Part shown: positions 1-10,479 of the stretch, one piece after another
Layout of the letters: each line of letters starts with the position of its first letter
Position numbering within the stretch: the first letter of the stretch is position 1
Origin: Stachybotrys elegans
Taxonomy: Eukaryota; Ascomycota; Sordariomycetes; Hypocreales; Stachybotryaceae
Direction of reading: 5' to 3'
NCBI GenBank assembly: GCA_020746835.1
Contig: JAGPNK010000001.1
Location: 3,162,001 to 3,226,000, forward strand
DNA: 64,000 bases
The notes under the pieces: generated by a model
Databases searched by the model: none
What the model saw: only the letters and a program-made list of their open reading frames with translations
What the model was told of the DNA's origin: nothing
Translations under genes and position numbers: made by a program

Positions 1-1253
1 GTGAGAGGATTATGTCCGCGTAGATACAGTGAGCCACTGCGAGAGATCAGCCATTGGATAAAATCCCCAAGCTACGTCTCGCTACCTACCCAGTACCTTA
101 TTCATTTGTCAAATGAATGACCTGGTCATATTGATGGCCATTGCGTAGGTAGGGAAGAAAAAAAAACCCGGCATGCACCAAAACTTAGTTGCAAAGAACA
201 GGTACGCAGATTTATTCGAGAGGTAAATTCCATGATATTACGGATACTGGGCAACAGGCTTAAGGTGGTAAGCACGCCTCCTCTTCGCTCTCTTCCTTGT
301 CACCTGCATTGTATTTGTCTTTCCTCGATACTTCTTGTTATTCTTCATCTTTCCCCATTTCCAACGGATATGCTGCATAGATATTTAAGGAGGATGGAGA
401 ATATTTATTGCTGAATATTAGATTAGGTATTGTTGAAAGTCGCGTTAGCGGGTTTCTTCGGTTGACTTTTTGCTCAGATTATTTCAGCAACCTTGTCTGG
501 AGGGGGTCACATGACGGTACTTCTGCGGCCCATAGTCGTGTCATACACAGCACAAGTACACTCCTGCTCTGGGCGCAAGTGGGTACAGCGAGGCAGGCGG
601 CCCAATAGAGTTTAGCACGGGCACAAAAAGACGGTGGTGGTCGGACCCTTCTGCCTGGATCCGTAGAGTCCAATCCTTTCCTGCCTCTTCCCCGACTATC
701 AACCTACCTATATGCATTTTTGTGACATTCTCCGTCTCTCCAGACACCTCGTCCTCGCACCCCCCGGGCCGTCCACCACCACCACAACCACCACCACCAC
801 CGCCCAGTGCATCTGACCAGCTCCTGCTCTGGTTTATTTTGTACCAAGCTGCCTGAAGGTCATTTCATACATGACTTGTAAGTCATTGCCTGCCTCGCCA
901 GTTGCTGCTGCCGTCTGCCGCGTTCCCTGTTCCCTGTCCTTTGCTTGTTCCATCGACGCCGTCGCGATGCCTCCGATATCCATCGATATATCGGCACGGC
1001 CTGCTCTCATTGACCTCTCCGGTGCTCCTCGCCGATGGATTCGATGGCTCTCGTCGTCCTTGACGAGGCCGTCTGCTCTGTTGCTGCACCGTGTCTCCCT
1101 AATCCTTTCAATCGCCCATCTCGCCCTGCTGAACCATCCTCAATCCCGGATGCCTCACGCGCCATGCGACAACCTTGATTATGCCATGTTCTCGATCTGG
1201 CTCGGCATTCTCGTGCCTTGCTTCTGGATCGCGGCGTTGTCCTCCGTCTAGCC
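1..1253. other. Intergenic / 5' leader of CHD1
   Basis: No gene with recognisable homology is seen. The right half is pyrimidine-rich, as fungal promoters and leaders are, with a short CCACCA-type run near 772-805. An ATG-initiated open frame of 126 codons (871-1251, + strand) ends in TAG two bases before the first possible CHD1 start at 1254. It has no recognisable domain and is most likely leader sequence. Confidence 0.5.
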
Positions 1254-4200
1254 ATGTGCTCGCCTTTGAATCCCTCTTTGCCAATGCCTCCGACTAACAT
1301 CATCGTCTCCCAGCAGGCAGCCTACGCGAACACCATCGCCATGTCCGCCCCAATCGTGGGGGGTCCCTCCAACGGGCACCTTTCGCCGAATGAATTGATG
1401 ATGTCGGCGACTGTTCTCGAGAACGGCAATGGCGAGAGCGACATGTCAGAGATCGACGATGCTCCCACTGATCCTCCATCCCCCTCCGCCTCCGACAACC
1501 CGAGCGAGCCTCACAATCACGTCAATGATGACGATGATGCCATGTCTGAAAGTGACGAGTCGACGCCAGATAACGCTGACGAGGATGGCGACTTCGATAT
1601 GCAAGAGAGCCTGCCATCACAACACGACGAGACTGCAGAGGACCACGCCAGCTCAACCGACTCCAACCGCGCCTCAAAACGCAAGGCTCCCATGGGCGAG
1701 GATGATTACATCAAGGCCAATCCAGAACTCTACGGTCTAAGACGCAGTGTAAGGCGATGAAAATTTTTTCACTCCTGACCCCCTGGAGGTGATTGTTGCT
1801 GTTGCTAACCTCAACGCCCTCAGACCCGACCTCGCGAACAGAGGAGAGTTGTAAGTCACCCACTCGTCGCATCACCTGTCGCATTCCGTTAACCTAGGCG
1901 CCTTGAACAGGTCGACTCCGATGATTCCGATTCTGATGTTGCACCGCCTGCCCGCCGAAACACGAAACGTCGTCGCGTCGAAACTTCGCGTCCCGGTAAG
2001 TGACCCTTGCACGGCCTCATCCGTCGTCGACAAATGCACTGACGCGCCCTCCAGCCTCCAAAAGAGGCACTCCTGTCATACAGCCCTCGACCAACGACTC
2101 CGACTCCGACTCTGACAACTACGGCGGAGCTCGCGCCAGAAGCCAACAGAAGAAGGCTAGGCAACAACGAGAATCACAGCCCGTCCTCACCGAGAAGCGC
2201 TGGTCCAGCCGTCGTGCTGCCCAGCAAGTACAACAAGGCGCGTACGAGGAGAGCGACTTCGAGGATGATGACGACGAAGCCGAGATCGTCCGCGACGACT
2301 TCGTCGCCGACTACGTAGATGACTCTCCCTACGTTGAAAAAGTAGTACGGCACCGGCTGCGGTCGGGCCGCGAGCTCACATACGACGCCAGCCGTTACGA
2401 TTTTGAATACTTCGTCAAGTGGCAGGGCAAATCCCATCTACATGACACGTGGGAAACGCTTGACAATTTGCGCAACGTACGCGGCTTCCGAAAAGTCGAA
2501 AACTACTTCAGGAAACTCGTGGAGCAAGAGCTCGACATCCGGTTCGGCGATGACATTCCTCCCGAGACTAAGGAGCAGTTCTTCCTTGACCGTGAGCGTG
2601 ACGAGGAAGCGTTCGAGGACTTCACCAAGGTCGAGCGCGTTGTCGCGGTGAGAGACGGCGAGGATGACGAGCCTGAATACTTTGTCAAGTGGAAGGGCCT
2701 CACCTATGAGGAATGCACCTGGGAGGCCGTTTCCGAGATCAGCCCCTCATTTCAGGACAAGATTGATCAGTATCTGGATCGGGCCTCTCGGTCATGGCAA
2801 TCTGACCGCAAGGAGACGAACCTCGATACCCGATCGCGGATGACCAAGCTGGAGAAGCAGCCTGATTACATCCAAGGAGGCGAGCTCCGTCAGTTCCAGC
2901 TACGAGGCCTCAACTTCCTATGCCTCAACTGGTGCCGAGGCAACAATGTCATCCTTGCAGACGAAATGGGTCTGGGTAAGACGGTCCAGACCGTCTCTTT
3001 CCTCAGCTGGCTTCGCAATGCCCGCCGACAAGAGGGCCCATCCTTGGTCGTCGCTCCTCTCAGTGTCATCCCGGCCTGGTGCGATACCTTTAACTTTTGG
3101 TCACCTGATATCAACTATGTCGTGTATCTCGGCCCGGAGGATGCCCGTAGCATCATCCGTGAGCATGAACTCCTTGTCGATGGTAACCCCAAGAAGCCCA
3201 AGTTCAATGTGCTTGTCACATCGTACGAGTTCATTCTACAGGACTGGCAGTTCCTTCAGACCATCAAGTGGCAGTCCTTGGCTGTAGACGAGGCTCATCG
3301 TCTGAAAAACCGCGAATCCCAGCTCTACTCACGACTCGTGGGGTTCGGCATCCCTTGCAAAATCCTCATCACGGGTACTCCCATTCAGAACAACCTGGCG
3401 GAGCTGTCGGCCCTTCTTGACTTCCTCAACCCTGGAAAGGTTGACATCGAGGAAGACCTCGATTCTCTATCTGCAGCCGATGCTCAAGAGAAGCTCCAAG
3501 ACCTTCACAAAGCCATTGCCCCATACATTCTTCGAAGAACGAAGGAGACTGTGGAATCAGATCTGCCTCCCAAGACAGAGAAGATCATCCGCGTTGAGCT
3601 CTCTGACGTGCAACTCGAATACTACAAGAACATCCTGACGAGAAACTACACCGCTCTCTGCGATGCCACCAACGGACACAAGAACTCTCTGCTCAACATC
3701 ATGATGGAGCTGAAGAAAGTCAGCAACCACCCGTACATGTTCCCTGGTGTTGAGGAAAGAGTACTGGCCGGAAGCATGCGCCGTGAAGACCAGATCAAGG
3801 GTCTCATTGCTAGCAGTGGCAAAATGATGTTGCTGGATCAGCTGCTGTCCAAGTTGAAGAAGGATGGACACCGAGTTCTCATTTTCAGTCAGATGGTGAA
3901 GATGCTCGATATCCTCGGCGACTACCTGTCGCTTCGTGGCTACAAGTTCCAGCGACTTGATGGTACTATCGCTGCAGGACCTCGACGCATGGCCATCAAC
4001 CACTTCAATGCGGAGGACAGCGAGGACTTCTGTTTCCTCCTCTCCACTCGCGCCGGTGGTCTTGGTATCAACCTCATGACCGCCGACACCGTTGTCATTT
4101 TCGATTCGGATTGGAACCCCCAGGCTGATTTGCAGGCCATGGCACGAGCACACCGTATCGGCCAGAAGAAGCCAGTCAACATCTACCGTCTTGTTTCCAA

Positions 4201-6429
4201 GGAAACTGTAGAAGAGGAGGTCCTGGAGCGAGCCCGAAATAAGCTTCTGCTGGAGTACCTCACCATTCAAGCCGGCGTGACGGATGATGGCAAGGCAGCC
4301 TTCAAAGAGGAGCTCAACAAGAAGGGTCTCAAGATTGATGGTCCCACATCCTCTGAGGATATCCAGATGGTTCTCAAGATGCGATCGTCCAAGATGTTTG
4401 AGCAAAGCGGAAACCAGCAACGTCTTGAGCAGCTCGATATTGACTCCATTCTGGAGAATGCTGAAGTCACCAAGACCAAGGTTGACGACAAGATCAATCT
4501 CAGCAGCGGTGGCATTGATTGGGACAACTTCATGCAGATCACTGATGTCAAGGTTGACGATATCAATCTGGACTGGGACCAGATCATTCCTGCAGATAAG
4601 CTTGCTGAGATAAAGGCAGAAGAGGAGAAGAAGCAGCATGAAGACTATCTGGCCAAGATTGCAGCCGAGAGCGCCCCACGCCGAGCGACCATTAAGAGCC
4701 GTAGTAAGGAAACGGACCGAGCCGACCGGCTGAAGAAGCGGCAGCGAGAACAGCAGCAGGAAGAGGAGGAGCGCCGTGCTCTACTGTCAGACCCGAAGCG
4801 ACCGCTGAACGACAAGGAACAGCGAAACCTCATCAAGGCCTACTTCAAGTTTGGTTCCATGGATGATCGTGCCGACGACATTATTCAAGACGCCAAGCTC
4901 GGTGAGAGAGATGCCGAGTTTGTCAAGTCGGTGTTGGACGATTTCATCAAAGCTGCGCAACAGGCAGTCGATGACAACAACAACAAGCTGGCCGAAGAAG
5001 AGAAGAAGATGGGCAAGACGCTCACCAAGAAGGACAAGAAGGCTGTTCTGATTGATTTTGGTGAGCTGAAAAAGGTCAATGCTGAGACTGCCATCGAGCG
5101 GCCAAGGCAGCTTCAACTTCTCCGGCAGGCTATCCAGAGCCAGTCTGACTGGAAGTCATTCCGTCTCCCTGATGCCACCAAAGCTGCCAATTATAGCTGC
5201 CCCTGGGGTGCCAAGGAGGATGCCATGCTCCTCATCGGCATCGACAAACATGGATTTGGCGCCTGGGTGCAGATTCGAGAAGACAACGAGCTCGAAATGG
5301 GCGACAAACTCTTCCTCGAGGAGCACCGAGTCGGCAAGAAGGAGGAGAGGAGCAAGGGTAACGACAAGATGAAGGCTCCCGGTGCTGTTCATCTCGTCCG
5401 CCGCTCGGAATACTTGCTCTCAGTTCTTCAGTCTAAGTACTCTGGAGATAAGGCTATCCAGAGGGCCGTCGAGAACCACCATCGGAACAACAAGAAGGGC
5501 CACGGCGCTTCTAATGGTCACCGAGGAAGCGCAGCAGCCTCGCCTCTGCCAATCTCAAAGAAGCACCGCGAGAAGGAGAGGGACCGGGACTCGAGTCACG
5601 GCGACCATCACCGATCGCGCAGCAACGCTGAAGATCGCGGTACGCCGCGTCCTGACATCAAGCGCAAGTCGGCATCGTTTGAGGACAACCGCAGCCCGAA
5701 GCATCGCCGCTTAGAGGACGGACGCCGATCCAGCAAACACGGTGATGACCACGATAGAATCGAGAAAAGAAGACACCGAGACGAGGACGACCGCCGCTAT
5801 GAGAAGCACCGCCATCGTGATGACCATGGTCGTCGTGATGAACGCCGTGATGATCGACGCGACGACCGACGTGAAGATCGTCATCGGGAGCGTGACCGCG
5901 ACCGCGACCGCGACCGTGATAGGGATAGGGGGCGAGACTTGGCATCTAGACCTCATGATGAGAGGCGCGCGAATGCTCTGCGGCGATTGGACGAGCTCCG
6001 CAGAATCGGAGACAACAAGGACCAGCGCGACAAGGACAATGACGCAATGATCTGGTTCCTCTTGAAACCAGTTAGAGAGAATTTCGAGAGGATCCTGGAA
6101 ACCACAAAGGAGAAGGTCAAGTCGAGCAAGAAGCGAGCCTCAATCTTTGCGGACGAGCTTCTTAACATTGGTCTATTCCTTGATCAAAAGCTCGCGGCCA
6201 CTGCTGCGGACGAGGGTCTCAAGAAGAACTTTTGGTAAGTGACAATCACCATGTGAGAGGTCGAGAGCCATTTGCTAACCACAGCCACAGGGATTTCCTA
6301 GCCGCACTGTGGCCTGTCGACGACACGAGTAAGAGTGTGACTGGCGAACGACTCAGCAACATGTACAGAACTCTTCGCTCTCGCAACACGGCCCCAAGCG
6401 CAGGAGCTATGCAGATGAATGCTACCTAG
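1254..6429 (+). CDS. CHD1: CHD1-type chromodomain helicase, ATP-dependent chromatin remodeler
   Basis: Five exons: 1254-1748, 1824-1850, 1911-1995, 2055-6234, 6291-6429, about 1641 residues, all junctions in phase. Order of domains: acidic Ser/Asp-rich N-terminus; tandem chromodomains at about residues 296-354 and 391-447; SNF2 ATPase with Walker A (DEMGLGKT, about 503) and DEAH box (VDEAHRLKN, about 612); helicase C domain about 794-914; SANT/SLIDE-like linker-DNA region about 1114-1281; an Arg/Asp/Glu/His-rich stretch (5570-5940) full of DR repeats; and a C-terminal DUF4208 helical domain whose end (WDFLAALWPV onward) is supplied by the last exon. Family knowledge: CHD1 spaces nucleosomes over transcribed genes in the nucleus. 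The start is uncertain: in-frame ATGs lie at 1254, 1284 and 1341, and 1341 has the best context (GCCATGT). Confidence 0.96.
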
Positions 6430-7418
6430 AGGCCGCGGAGCAGACGGCGCGTATCATGATTTCTTCAAGACCACCTTTGTCTTTGAACCTGTTTACCTAC
6501 ACCTCCTCCCGATTATAAATGTTTGCATTGGTACGGCGTTTTCTGTCTATTACAAGACTTGGCTTGGTGCTCCTTAGGGCGCGGAATATTTCGAACTACA
6601 TACCCGGACTTGCATGGCAAAGGACAGTTAGTGATTCAGGAGCAACGCTGGCGGCCAACGAGGCGCGAGGACACACAAACACACAAACACATACACACAC
6701 ACAAGCCAGGGCCTGCCGGAGCATCCTCAAGGAGTGGCGATGCCTAGCGTCAATGTATATTTCTACCTTTCATTCTTCCTGCTATTCCACAGCGCATACC
6801 CACCCGTGTCGGTGATGTGGCACGCGTGAGCCTGTATTTCGCCTCATTCTTTTACGCACGTACGTGCGCACGTGTGTGCCCGCCTACCTACATCCCTCAG
6901 AGGAGGACACTGTTGCCTCGTGGCCGGAGAGACTCGGCGAGCAGAGATGGGACTGGGCCTTTAGGGACCGTGCTAGGAGTATATTGACATTCACCGGGAA
7001 TAGAGAAAAACTTAATCACAATCTCAGTACGCACGAGTGGGAGGAATCCTTTCAGCTTTCAGGCTTGCGCGAATCTAGCTCCACCATGTATCAAGAAAAT
7101 GTTGCCATAACGACTTCCCTCTCTATACTTGTGAATGCGGTCATCCTGTCTTGGGCCCAAGCCTCGCCTGCAAGATTTGGCTTGGATATATCATTGGCCG
7201 ATCAAGTCTCGACAACACTGGTCAGCGGCGATTGGTAGGCCTCCTGCATATCTGCGTTACACTGAAGCTGTACCCGCACCATGATATACCGACAGCCCCC
7301 CCAACATTTGCCATTTTTGCAGACTCCGTTTCACTTATACCATGATGTCTCCGTGACTGGATCGTCCCCGTCCCTCTTGGAGCATTGGATGCAAGCTCGT
7401 GCTGTGTAACGCACAGCC
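6430..7418. other. Intergenic, CHD1 3' end to deaminase-like gene
   Basis: No gene seen. A CA-rich microsatellite lies at about 6675-6705. The rest would hold the CHD1 3' UTR and the promoter of the next gene. Confidence 0.5.
6672..6706. repeat. CA-rich microsatellite
   Basis: Imperfect ACACAA/ACACAC run in the CHD1 3' flank. Confidence 0.75.
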
Positions 7419-9377
7419 ATGTCATACGACGGGCATCAGGCTGCGTGCGCAGAGAACATTGCTCTCCTCGGGCTTCTGGATAAGGTGCCGGCAGCGCCCC
7501 GGAGAAATGACTCGGTGGCGGATGTAGGCGTGACACAGGGGCGCGCTCTTCCATTGTCCGTGGAGCGCGGCCTGACTTCGATGCTGGCGTTTCTCTCCGG
7601 CATCGAGAAGGACAGCGAGCACGTCACGGCAGTCTGTGTGGAGGAGCGCGGCTCGTCTCTTCGTGTGCTGATTGCGGCCAATGCTAAAGACACAGCGGCC
7701 TCGCCTTGGGCTGGCCTTGAGATCATAAAGAATGGGTATGATGAGATTTTGGGGCTGCTCAAGGGGCTGGATGAGAGTATGTCCCCCCCTTCTTTCTCGT
7801 GTGCCGTGGACATGACTACCAAAGATATAGAGAATGTGCTGAACATGTCTACAGAGCCCGCCGAAGAAGTTGAGAGGAGCGTCTACACGGCTATACTAAC
7901 GCTGTGCTGCCGCCGGATCCTGCAGCGGGCAAGACTTGAAGAGGCGCCAGGCCGTAAGAATAGGCCGAGCGTACAGGGACATCTTCACCAGGCATGCCTT
8001 GAGCTGGAGCACCTCCCGGGGCGGGATGCACAGGCCTTTTTCCAACCGGCGAGGAGCCTCATCGCTCGACTTGATAGCTGCGCCAGGCGGATCGACACCA
8101 GGGGGTCTATTGGCGTGGAAGAAGTTGCTCTCCTCGTCGATGACTTTGTTGCGGTTTCCGAGGTCCCGGACCTCGAGGCTCTTCTCCTTGACGAGGGCAA
8201 CAGAATTCTTCTCAAGATAGACATGTCTTACCGCGTTGGGTTGTTAGCCATCATTCAGAAGACATCACGATACAAGACGGCGGCGACAAGCATTGTCGAC
8301 ATAGCGAAGAAGTACACGGCGCTCCGCACGGCGTCGACGTTCATTGTCTCTGTCGACGCCCAGTCCATGGGCCCGCGGGCTCAGCGGCAGACGTGCGCCA
8401 ACGCGTCCTTCGAGGCGGTGCTGCGGAGGAGCTGCCTCGCCCACGGCGTCGCCTGTGATGTGGTCGCTCTCTGTCGCCGGCTGGGACTGACCGCAGCGCA
8501 GGCAGGGGACGAGTTCAAGGCCCTTCTGCGCACCGCGGCTGAAGCCTACAAGGTCCACGCCGAGGTGCAGCTCATGTGGTACATCGACGTGCACGCGGCG
8601 GCGGCGGCTGGCCGGCCTCGAGTCATAGCAGCTAGCAAGGATGCCTGCTACCTGTGCGACGCCATCATCTCGCTCCACGGATGCCTGACGACACCGAGGT
8701 CGCACGGGAAGGTCTACGTCGGATGGCGCCTACCACTGGCTGGTCTGCGCGTGACGTACAAGGAGTTCAGCTTGGAGACGCAGCGTCTTGTTGCTCACCG
8801 AGTTCGCGATACGCTGCAGAGCCAGGGCTCTAGGCTGGGTCCCCCGGCAGAGAGCACCATCTTTTCCATCATGGACACCATGAGCAGCACGGCGACTAGC
8901 CTGGCTAGGTCGAGGAGTGTCGATAGCGACCAGACGATAAAAGCTACTACGGGAGCTCAGGAGGTTGAAGCCCAGCCGCATGGGCATACACTATCCTCTT
9001 CTGACTCGGGTATATCAGGGCAGCCAGTCCAGGGAGGGGCTAGTAACGCAGCAGACCAAGTCGATAGAGGCGACGCAGGATGGCGGAGCATACACCAAGG
9101 CAAGACTCGGCTCATCCATGTCTCCGAGTCACTGCGCGTCTTTGTAGAATACACGAGGGCCCAGGACGCGCCGCCGAAGCAGCTGAGCATCAGGTTGCTA
9201 GCGGACCGGCGTGAGGAGGCGCAGGGCGACGAGGAGCTGCTAGTCGCGGGAGCGGGAGGCGAAGTGCACAACGTAGACAGCACTGCCTCGAGCCCCCGCG
9301 AGATAACCTGTGGACTGGAGGAAGGGTCGGTGTATTTCAGAGTTGGTCGTGAGATTGTGAAGACGGAGTTTAGGTGA
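7419..9377 (+). CDS. OTT_1508-like deaminase-fold protein
   Basis: Single uninterrupted frame of 652 residues starting at the ATG at 7419. The middle carries a zinc-dependent deaminase signature: HAEVQLMWY with His380 and Glu382, then KDACYLCDAI with Cys410 and Cys413, followed by HGK.Y..W. This HAE...CxxC arrangement with CYLC matches the OTT_1508-like deaminase family (Pfam PF14441 by recall), which is known from Orientia and expanded in filamentous fungi. The N-terminal 350 residues are helical and unassigned; the C-terminal part (about 480-545) is low complexity, followed by a short conserved-looking beta-rich tail. Substrate is unknown; the superfamily acts on bases, nucleosides or nucleic acids. 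No signal peptide is visible. It sits beside a secreted pectate lyase in a looser, accessory-like stretch, and no antitoxin-like partner is adjacent. Confidence 0.75.
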   Translation: MSYDGHQAACAENIALLGLLDKVPAAPRRNDSVADVGVTQGRALPLSVERGLTSMLAFLSGIEKDSEHVTAVCVEERGSSLRVLIAANAKDTAASPWAGLEIIKNGYDEILGLLKGLDESMSPPSFSCAVDMTTKDIENVLNMSTEPAEEVERSVYTAILTLCCRRILQRARLEEAPGRKNRPSVQGHLHQACLELEHLPGRDAQAFFQPARSLIARLDSCARRIDTRGSIGVEEVALLVDDFVAVSEVPDLEALLLDEGNRILLKIDMSYRVGLLAIIQKTSRYKTAATSIVDIAKKYTALRTASTFIVSVDAQSMGPRAQRQTCANASFEAVLRRSCLAHGVACDVVALCRRLGLTAAQAGDEFKALLRTAAEAYKVHAEVQLMWYIDVHAAAAAGRPRVIAASKDACYLCDAIISLHGCLTTPRSHGKVYVGWRLPLAGLRVTYKEFSLETQRLVAHRVRDTLQSQGSRLGPPAESTIFSIMDTMSSTATSLARSRSVDSDQTIKATTGAQEVEAQPHGHTLSSSDSGISGQPVQGGASNAADQVDRGDAGWRSIHQGKTRLIHVSESLRVFVEYTRAQDAPPKQLSIRLLADRREEAQGDEELLVAGAGGEVHNVDSTASSPREITCGLEEGSVYFRVGREIVKTEFR

Positions 9378-9533
9378 GAGGGCACAGGGAGAGAAGAGGG
9401 TGGAGTCAATGTCAGACCGCAGGAATGATTTACATGATATTTTGAAACTATAATGCAATAAGTTGATGACAGCTCATCATCTCAAAGAAGCAAAGTGCCG
9501 CAGTCCACCACTCGTCAGTACACCCCGAGGCGT

Positions 9534-10350
9534 TTAGCAGGAAGGAAGACCAGACAGCTTGCCCTGGGAGCCCTGGCAGTTGGCGGTAGTAGAGACCTTG
9601 GAGCTGCTGCCGTTGCCCTTTACGACGCCCTTGTACTCCTGGCAGACCTTCTTGGTGGAGCCGCACGAGTTGCTGATGGTGGCGACGTCGCCGTAGTTGG
9701 AGTTGATGCCGACGAGGTCAGAGGTCATGCCGCGGGCGCGGACGCCGTCGAGGACGACGTTGCGGGGCCCTCCGTTGCCGGTGCAGTCGCCGCAGCTGCG
9801 GTAGAGCTTACCGGCGTTGACGACGGTGAAGTTGCGGATGGTGACAGTGCCACGGCCGTTGTGCTGGACGACCTTGTCCTGAGCGTTCTGAGCACCACCG
9901 CCCTGGATGAGGACGTTGCCGTTGCCAAGAGCAGAGATGGCGTCTGTCCCAACGACGGGTTACCACCAAATTCGCATTTAATGAATAAGAAGGAGGAAGA
10001 AGCTTTATCAGCTTTAGAGACAACTCACCCTCGCAAACATCACGGAACCAGACGTTGGTCAAGGTGCAAGCGCCACGGCAGTGGATGCCCTCGAGCTGGC
10101 GAGCGCCAATGATGACGTTGGAGATGCTGGCGCCGTTCTCGAGGATGAAGACGGCCGAGGTGCTGCCAGTGTCGGCGTCGGTATCGCAGTCACGACCGCG
10201 GTCAAACTCCTGGTTTCCGAAGTTGCGGGAACCGGAGATGACGGAAGGCTGGGCGAGGGAGACGATGCTGCCGACGCGGGTGGGAATGTTGAGAGTCTGA
10301 GCAGCAGCCAGGCCGCAGGCGGCGAGGAGGGTGACGATGGAGGCCTTCAT
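9534..10350 (-). CDS. Secreted pectate lyase, PL3 family
   Basis: Two exons, 10029-10350 and 9534-9943, joined in phase 1 across an 85-bp intron; 243 residues, the usual size for PL3. The N-terminus MKASIVTLLAACGLAAAQ is a clear signal peptide. The mature part begins TLNIPTRVGSIVSL and continues with PL3-type parallel beta-helix sequence (ENGASISNVIIGA, EGIHCRGACTLTNVWF, GKLYRSCGDC, GVRARG) and many paired cysteines. Known role: extracellular, calcium-dependent cleavage of polygalacturonate by beta-elimination, used in plant tissue breakdown. The intron interrupts the conserved DVCEDA motif. Upstream on the same strand is a TATA-like element (10471-10477), consistent with inducible expression. 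Confidence 0.93.
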
Positions 10351-10470
10351 CTTGATACAAGAATTGCTGGGTCTGGGGAGACTGTAAGAACCTGTCTGCA
10401 GGTGAGAGGATCTTGATCTTGCGTGATGGCTTGGTACAAAGACATGACGCTGAAGCAGCTGCTTTGTGGT

Positions 10471-10477
10471 TTATATA
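10471..10477 (-). promoter_or_regulatory. TATA-like box of the pectate lyase gene
   Basis: Minus-strand TATATAA about 120 bp upstream of the pectate lyase start codon. Position and sequence fit a core promoter; the transcription start is not known. Confidence 0.5.
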
Positions 10478-10479
10478 CA

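Noticed and set aside
3557..4639. 360-codon minus-strand frame
   Set aside because: Antisense shadow of the CHD1 helicase region.
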